From: Paenibacillus_G elgii_A
GTDB lineage: Bacteria > Bacillota > Bacilli > Paenibacillales > NBRC-103111
Direction of reading: 5' to 3'
Assembly (NCBI GenBank): GCA_042219835.1
Contig: JBHJMN010000007.1
Span: forward strand, 1 to 64,000
Length of the DNA: 64,000 nt
The notes below the pieces were generated by a model. That model worked only from the letters and a program-made list of their open reading frames with translations, had not been told where the DNA came from and did not search any database. Shown in pieces: positions 59,080 to 64,000 of this stretch; within the stretch, counting starts at the first letter, position 1; each line of letters opens with the position of its first letter. A program made the translations under genes and the position numbers.

Positions 59080-61515
59080 ATGACAAAAAAGGTAAAATTA
59101 CGTTCGTTAATCATCGGAGGGGGATTCACCCTCCTTTTTGTTGTCCTGATCACCCGCATCTATTGGGTACAAGTCGTCGATGGCGCCAGACTGGTCACAG
59201 AGGTTAAAGAAAAATATTGGTCAAAAGAAAAGGTCATTCAGCCGGTCCGCGGCAGTATTTTGGACCGGAACGGTAAGGTGCTTGCGGAAGATTCCCCGGC
59301 ATTTACGCTGGCTCTTGTTCCACGGACGATCAAAGATAACAATAATCAGGAAGAAGTTGTAAAAGGCCTGGCAGCCATTTTGTCGGCCTCCGGCGATCCG
59401 TCGAACGTCACGGCGCTGGAAGACAAGATACGCAAGCGTTTGGAAGCCAAGCGGGAATGGACGCCGACGGATCAGATCGAAATCCGCAACGAAGGCTGGA
59501 AGATCGACTCGGAGAAGGCCGATAAAATCAATCAATTGGTTAAAGATCTGCAATTGAAGCTGTCGGAAAAAGAAAAAGAAAAAGAAAAGGAAAAGCAAAA
59601 GGAAAAGGAAAAGGAAAAGGCGATCGGCATAGTACTTCTACGCGAGACCAAGAGATTTTACCCTGCGGGCCAGCTTGCTGCCCATCTGATCGGCTATAAC
59701 AACAAGGAAGGCAAGCCGGTGATGGGGATCGAATCGCAGCTCGACAACTATTTGAAAGGCGTTCCCGGTTTTCTAAATTACGAGAAAGACCGCTATGGCG
59801 TTGAATTGACGGGTTCGCAAAGCCGATATCAGCCAGCGGTGAACGGCAGCAACGTGCAACTTACGATCGATAAAAATATTCAGTTTTACATCGAGAGTGC
59901 GCTGCAGAAGACATACGACAAATGGCATCCGAAGAGCCTTACCGCGATTGCGGTCGATCCGAAGACAATGGAAATTCTCGGAATCGCGAACATGCCGACC
60001 TTCAATCCCAATAAGTATGGGGAAACGAAAAATCAGTCCGATTTCCTCAATCACGCCGTCGCCTCGCAATATGAGCCGGGCTCGACCTTCAAGCTTGTCA
60101 CCCTGGCTGCGGCGATAGAGGAAGGCATGTTTTTTCCGGGAGACACGTACCCGTCCGGCAGAATCATTGTTGCTGACCGCGAACTCCATGACCATAACCG
60201 CGTGGGTTGGGGCAGAATTTCATACCTCGAAGGGTTAAAGCGTTCGAGTAACGTGGCTTTCGTGAAGCTGGGACTTGAGAAGTTGGGAACGGACAAGCTG
60301 CGGCAATATATCGACAAATTTGGATTCGGGGCGAAAACAGGCATCGACATTGCCGGAGAAGTGGCGGGACGGGTTAAAATGCAATACGCCCCCGAGTATG
60401 CTACAGCGACATATGGACAAGGGCTAACAACCACCATGATCCAACAAACGGCGGCATATGCTGCCATTGCGAACGGCGGTAAGCTAATGTGGCCGCATGT
60501 CATTAAGCAAATCACTAACCCGGAAACGGGCGAAGTCGTCGAGAAGTACGACCCCAAGGTTGTTCGCGACGTCGTGTCGCCGGAGACGGCCAGACAGGTT
60601 AGCGAATACTTGGAACAAGTTGTGTCCGACCAGCAAATCGGAACTGGCCGGAGGGCATATATCGAAGGCTATCGTGTGGCCGGCAAGACAGGTACGGCGA
60701 ACTTCGTTCTTCCCGGCCACGTAGGGTATGCGGAAGGTCGATGGATGGTTTCGTTCATCGGCTACGCCCCAATTGAGGACCCGAAGATTCTGGTTGCAAT
60801 TATGGCGGATGATCCCGATCTCGGAGGCAACTATCATCTTGGGGGCGATGTAACGGCTCCGGCTTTCAAAGAGATCGTATCGCAATCGCTGCGGAAGATG
60901 GGCATTGCGCCGAGCGTAACCCGGGAGCAGAACTCCCAGCCGACGGAGAAAGCGTCGCAAGGCAAGATCCCGGATCTGACCAATCAGTCGTTAGACGAAG
61001 CCAAAGCGGCCATGAATAAGTTCGGCATTTCTGTCGAGCCGATCGGTCAAGGGCCGAAGGTCATCGCGCAATCTCCGCTGCCAGGTACCGAAAGCGGCGG
61101 GGCGCAGCGAATGTATGTACTGATGCAGGAAGGCGAGGATGTTCCGGTACCTAACTTGTCCGGGAAATCGCTTCGCGATGCGCTGGAGGTATGCTCCTTC
61201 CTCAAGGTACGCTGCCAATCGACCGGTGAAGGATATGTTGCGGATCAGGCACTGGAAGGCTCCGGCGAAGCGCGGGTGCTCACTCTGCAGCTGAAATCCT
61301 ATAAGGAGCTGCTGGAAAATCCGGTGGCGAGCAAGACGGACAAATCCGACAAGTCGGATAAATCGGGCAAATCCGATCAACCGGCGAAGAAGGATTCGTC
61401 CTCGGCCAAGTCTACGGGCGACAGCGGAAAGTCGGGCGCCGACAAGAAGAATACCGACTCCGTCAAGCAAAACGCCGACGGCGGGTCCAAAAAAACGGCA
61501 TCGGCGCAGCCATAG
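59080..61515 (+). CDS. pbpB: Division-specific penicillin-binding protein (PBP2b type) with PASTA domains
   Basis: The 811-residue class B transpeptidase builds septal peptidoglycan. It has a membrane helix (residues 10-30), a dimerisation region, and a transpeptidase domain with the catalytic motifs EPGSTFK (about residue 334), RSSN (388) and AGKTGTAN (533). Two PASTA domains follow (KIPDLTNQSLDEAKAAMNKF; VPNLSGKSLRDAL). It is longer than B. subtilis PBP2B (716 aa). Extra length comes from an EK/QK repeat (59566-59619) in the N-terminal part and a Lys/Ser/Asp-rich tail of about 60 residues. Confidence 0.95.
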   Translation: MTKKVKLRSLIIGGGFTLLFVVLITRIYWVQVVDGARLVTEVKEKYWSKEKVIQPVRGSILDRNGKVLAEDSPAFTLALVPRTIKDNNNQEEVVKGLAAILSASGDPSNVTALEDKIRKRLEAKREWTPTDQIEIRNEGWKIDSEKADKINQLVKDLQLKLSEKEKEKEKEKQKEKEKEKAIGIVLLRETKRFYPAGQLAAHLIGYNNKEGKPVMGIESQLDNYLKGVPGFLNYEKDRYGVELTGSQSRYQPAVNGSNVQLTIDKNIQFYIESALQKTYDKWHPKSLTAIAVDPKTMEILGIANMPTFNPNKYGETKNQSDFLNHAVASQYEPGSTFKLVTLAAAIEEGMFFPGDTYPSGRIIVADRELHDHNRVGWGRISYLEGLKRSSNVAFVKLGLEKLGTDKLRQYIDKFGFGAKTGIDIAGEVAGRVKMQYAPEYATATYGQGLTTTMIQQTAAYAAIANGGKLMWPHVIKQITNPETGEVVEKYDPKVVRDVVSPETARQVSEYLEQVVSDQQIGTGRRAYIEGYRVAGKTGTANFVLPGHVGYAEGRWMVSFIGYAPIEDPKILVAIMADDPDLGGNYHLGGDVTAPAFKEIVSQSLRKMGIAPSVTREQNSQPTEKASQGKIPDLTNQSLDEAKAAMNKFGISVEPIGQGPKVIAQSPLPGTESGGAQRMYVLMQEGEDVPVPNLSGKSLRDALEVCSFLKVRCQSTGEGYVADQALEGSGEARVLTLQLKSYKELLENPVASKTDKSDKSDKSGKSDQPAKKDSSSAKSTGDSGKSGADKKNTDSVKQNADGGSKKTASAQP
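59566..59619 (+). repeat. In-frame six-base tandem repeat (GAAAAR) in pbpB
   Basis: Nine units of GAAAAA/GAAAAG (one CAAAAG) encode nine EK or QK pairs (residues 163-180). Such arrays can change length by slippage without breaking the frame. Confidence 0.85.
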
Positions 61516-61590
61516 CTTGTTCTAACCCCTGGTTGTCCTGAATAGGGATGATATGAAACGATTCTCTTTCAGGAAGGGGAAGGAGCGGGC

Positions 61591-63540
61591 ATGAAGGCAT
61601 CGAACGTAACGGTTCGCCGTCGGTTGTTCGCCGCGCTGATTATCGGAACGGCTATTTTTCTGGCCTTGGCGGTGCGGCTCGCATACGTGCAAATCTGGCT
61701 CGGACCGGAGCTGTCGGATAAAGCGGAAGACTCATGGCGACGCGACATTCCCGTCACGGCCAAGCGTGGGGAAATCATGGACCGGAACGGGGCGCAGCTC
61801 GCTTACAACATAAGCTCGCCTACGGTAATGGCCATTCCGGCGCAAATTCAAGATCCCCAGGCAACGGCGGCCAAGCTGGCGGCAGCGCTGGACGCAAGTC
61901 AGGAGAGGATTTACAAGCAGCTGACGACGCGAGCGTCCAGCGCCTATATCAAGCCGGCCGGCCGTAAAATCACACAGGAAAAAGCCCGGGAAATCCGCGA
62001 TATGAAGCTTCCGGGTATCGTCGTGACCGAGGATAATAAGAGATATTATCCGTTCGGGAGTTTGGCAGCGCACGTGCTTGGCTTTACCGGGATTGATAAT
62101 CAAGGATTGACGGGCATAGAATTGAAGTATAACCGGACATTGACCGGCATAGGCGGAAGCATCTCGTATTTGGCCGACGCCGCAGGCAAGTCGATGCCCG
62201 GATCGTCCGACGAGTACAAGAAGCCGCTTGACGGCCTGAACCTTCAGCTCACGATCGACAGCAACATTCAAGCGATCATGGAACGCGAGCTGGATCAGGC
62301 GATGCTCAAATATCAGCCGAACCATGTCATCGCGATTGCCATGGACCCGAATAACGGAGAGATTTTGGCGATGGGGTCGAGGCCGGGTTACGAGCCGGGT
62401 AACTATAAAGCGTATCCGGTGGAGAACTACAACCGGAATTTGCCGATTTGGATGACCTACGAACCGGGCTCCACCTTCAAGATTATTACGCTTGCGGCAG
62501 CATTAGAGGAGAAAAAGGTTAGCTTGACGGAAGGTTTTTTCGATCCAGGGGCGATTGAGGTGGCGGGCGCCCGGCTGCGGTGTTGGAAGCGAGGCGGGCA
62601 TGGCAGCGAAACGTTTCAGCAGGTGGTGGAAAATTCCTGTAACCCGGGCTTCGTGGTGATGGGCCAAAGACTTGGCAAAGAGAAGCTTTTCGAGTATATT
62701 TATAACTTCGGGTTCGGTAAAAAAACGGGGATCGATCTCGGCGGTGAAGAGAACGGAATTATGTTCAAGCCGTCGCGGGTCGGTCCGGTTGAACTGGCCA
62801 CCACCTCGTTCGGGCAAGGGGTCTCCGTCACGCCGATTCAGCAAATTACGGCCGTATCCGCAGCCGTGAACGGCGGCAAGCTGTTCAAGCCGCATGTGGC
62901 GAAGGCTTGGTATAATCCGGACACCGGAGCGATGGTCGAGGAGATGAAGCCGGAGCTCGTGCGCCAGGTGATCTCCGAAGCGACCTCCAAGCAGGTACGG
63001 GAGACGCTGGAGAGCGTTGTGGCAAACGGAACCGGGCGCAATGCGTTCATTGAGGGCTACCGGGTGGGGGGAAAGACCGGAACGGCGCAGAAGGTCGTGA
63101 ACGGTCGCTATTCCGCGAGCGAGCACATCGTCTCCTTTATTGGATTTGCTCCAGCCGACGATCCGAAAGTCGTCGTGTACGCCGCGGTCGACAATCCCCA
63201 GGGCATCCAGTTCGGCGGAGTAGTTGCCGCTCCTCTTGTCAAGGGAATTATGGAGGACACGCTTCGTTATATGAAGGTTTCGCCGCGCAAAGATCAAATG
63301 GACCGCAAATATGTGTACGGCGATACGAAAATCGTGGAGGTGCCGAATCTGGTAGGCATGAGCATCACGGAGATTTACGAAAGTATGAACATGAACTTTC
63401 AACTGGCAAAATCCGGCGCAGGCGGCACCGTGATCAGCCAGATGCCGAAGGCCGGGACCCGGGTGGAGCAAGGCTCGACGATCCGGATTTACTTGTCTGA
63501 TGCGAGCCCGCCGGAAAGCGGCAAACCGCAGGCGCAGTGA
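61591..63540 (+). CDS. spoVD: Stage V sporulation protein D (SpoVD), class B penicillin-binding protein
   Basis: The 649-residue protein has a membrane helix near residues 13-32, then the transpeptidase motifs EPGSTFK (about 293), ENSCNPG (SxN, about 350) and GGKTGTAQ (493). A single C-terminal PASTA domain (VEVPNLVGMSITEIYESM) follows. SpoVD makes spore cortex peptidoglycan with SpoVE. Position directly after pbpB and before murE matches B. subtilis. ATG 61591 has GGAAGGGGAAGGAG upstream. Confidence 0.95.
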   Translation: MKASNVTVRRRLFAALIIGTAIFLALAVRLAYVQIWLGPELSDKAEDSWRRDIPVTAKRGEIMDRNGAQLAYNISSPTVMAIPAQIQDPQATAAKLAAALDASQERIYKQLTTRASSAYIKPAGRKITQEKAREIRDMKLPGIVVTEDNKRYYPFGSLAAHVLGFTGIDNQGLTGIELKYNRTLTGIGGSISYLADAAGKSMPGSSDEYKKPLDGLNLQLTIDSNIQAIMERELDQAMLKYQPNHVIAIAMDPNNGEILAMGSRPGYEPGNYKAYPVENYNRNLPIWMTYEPGSTFKIITLAAALEEKKVSLTEGFFDPGAIEVAGARLRCWKRGGHGSETFQQVVENSCNPGFVVMGQRLGKEKLFEYIYNFGFGKKTGIDLGGEENGIMFKPSRVGPVELATTSFGQGVSVTPIQQITAVSAAVNGGKLFKPHVAKAWYNPDTGAMVEEMKPELVRQVISEATSKQVRETLESVVANGTGRNAFIEGYRVGGKTGTAQKVVNGRYSASEHIVSFIGFAPADDPKVVVYAAVDNPQGIQFGGVVAAPLVKGIMEDTLRYMKVSPRKDQMDRKYVYGDTKIVEVPNLVGMSITEIYESMNMNFQLAKSGAGGTVISQMPKAGTRVEQGSTIRIYLSDASPPESGKPQAQ

Positions 63541-63649
63541 AGGCTGACGCATCGATGAAAGTACGGTAACATTTGGGGAAATGGGCTTTTCAGCACGCAT
63601 TTTTTTGTCCATAATGATACCATGTGCAAAAGACGGAGGGGGACACAAC

Positions 63650-64000
63650 ATGCAACTGAAGGAGCTGGCAGCCCAGCTTGCCGTCAGTCGGATAATCGGT
63701 GATGGCGATACCCATATCCACGGTCTCGCGGCCGATTCGCGCAGGGTCCGACCCGGAGATTTGTTTTTTTGTGTACCCGGCCTGAAGACGGACGGTCACG
63801 ATTATGCCGGGCAGGCAGTTGCGCAGGGAGCCGCCGCTTTGGTTGCGGAACGGGAGATTGAAGCGGACGTCCCCGTGCTCCTAGTGAAGCAGGTGCGTTA
63901 CGCCATGGCGGCTTTAGCCTGCCATTTCTACGGATACCCTAGCCGGGAGCTGAAGCTCATCGGCGTAACGGGAACGAACGGCAAAACAACGACGACGTAT
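63650..64000 (+). CDS. murE: UDP-N-acetylmuramyl-tripeptide synthetase MurE, 5' part
   Basis: The first 117 codons are in the window. They show the N-terminal UDP-MurNAc-binding domain (HGLAADSRRVRPGDLFFCVPG) and the P-loop IGVTGTNGKTTTTY, at the very end of the window. MurE adds the third residue to the peptidoglycan stem. ATG 63650 has GGAGGGGGA upstream. Confidence 0.94.
   Translation, partial: MQLKELAAQLAVSRIIGDGDTHIHGLAADSRRVRPGDLFFCVPGLKTDGHDYAGQAVAQGAAALVAEREIEADVPVLLVKQVRYAMAALACHFYGYPSRELKLIGVTGTNGKTTTTY

Noticed and set aside
59566..59619. CRISPR-like or mobile repeat
   Set aside because: Units are 6 bases, contiguous and in frame inside pbpB; this is a coding microsatellite.

Overview
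The window looks like a chromosomal segment of an endospore-forming Bacillales bacterium, most likely Paenibacillaceae. This is inferred from gene order, protein families and moderately high GC, with many GTG and TTG starts. Nearly all genes are core housekeeping or sporulation genes. No phage, insertion sequence, CRISPR array, tRNA or rRNA was recognised. I found no clear novel multi-gene system; the more unusual points are RNA structures, one in-frame gene fusion, and insertions at conserved gene junctions.

Layout. 1-2.4 kb: 3' part of sbcC. 2.9-4.9 kb (minus): a TetR regulator in one open frame with an FAD oxidoreductase. 5.1-8.8 kb: HIT protein, rpsU, yqeY, an NfeD-type protein and floA. 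8.8-25.9 kb: the yqf cluster (small membrane protein, yqfC, yqfD, phoH, pgpH, ybeY, dgkA, cdd, era, yqzL, recO, ppsR, YaiI family, dnaG, sigA, membrane protein, trmK, Nif3 family), in close to the Bacillus subtilis order but without glyQS/ccpN and with an unrelated membrane protein where cccA would be. 25.9-26.4 kb: rnpB, whose conserved blocks read like a class A RNase P RNA. 26.4-34.3 kb: a membrane-anchored subtilisin-like protease, YpuI family, GH15-like hydrolase, DUF1540, a lytic transglycosylase, and the cysteine desulfurase-thiI pair for 4-thiouridine.

34.4-40.9 kb: TerC, typA, ylaH-like, two orphans, a flavin-binding protein, a YlaJ-like spore lipoprotein and a PIN-PhoH ATPase. 41.0-43.7 kb (minus): an orphan, a secreted coiled-coil protein and a lipoprotein. 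43.8-47.8 kb: MidA-like methyltransferase, DUF2626, rsfA, panE, DUF3397. 48.1-53.9 kb: a complete oligopeptide ABC transporter (oppABCDF). 54.0-64.0 kb: bshC (bacillithiol), ahcY, then the division/cell-wall cluster mraZ-rsmH-ftsL-pbpB-spoVD-murE (cut by the window end).

The genes serve translation and ribosome maturation (rpsU, era, ybeY, typA, trmK, thiI, rnpB), replication, repair and transcription (dnaG, sigA, recO, sbcC), envelope and division (dcw genes, dgkA, floA), second-messenger control (pgpH for c-di-AMP) and sporulation (yqfC, yqfD, rsfA, ylaJ, spoVD). Regulatory signals read directly include sigma-A promoters before rpsU, rnpB, bshC and the TetR gene, sigma-E-like and sigma-F-like promoters before yqfC and rsfA, tandem 10-bp MraZ boxes before mraZ, and many intrinsic terminators.
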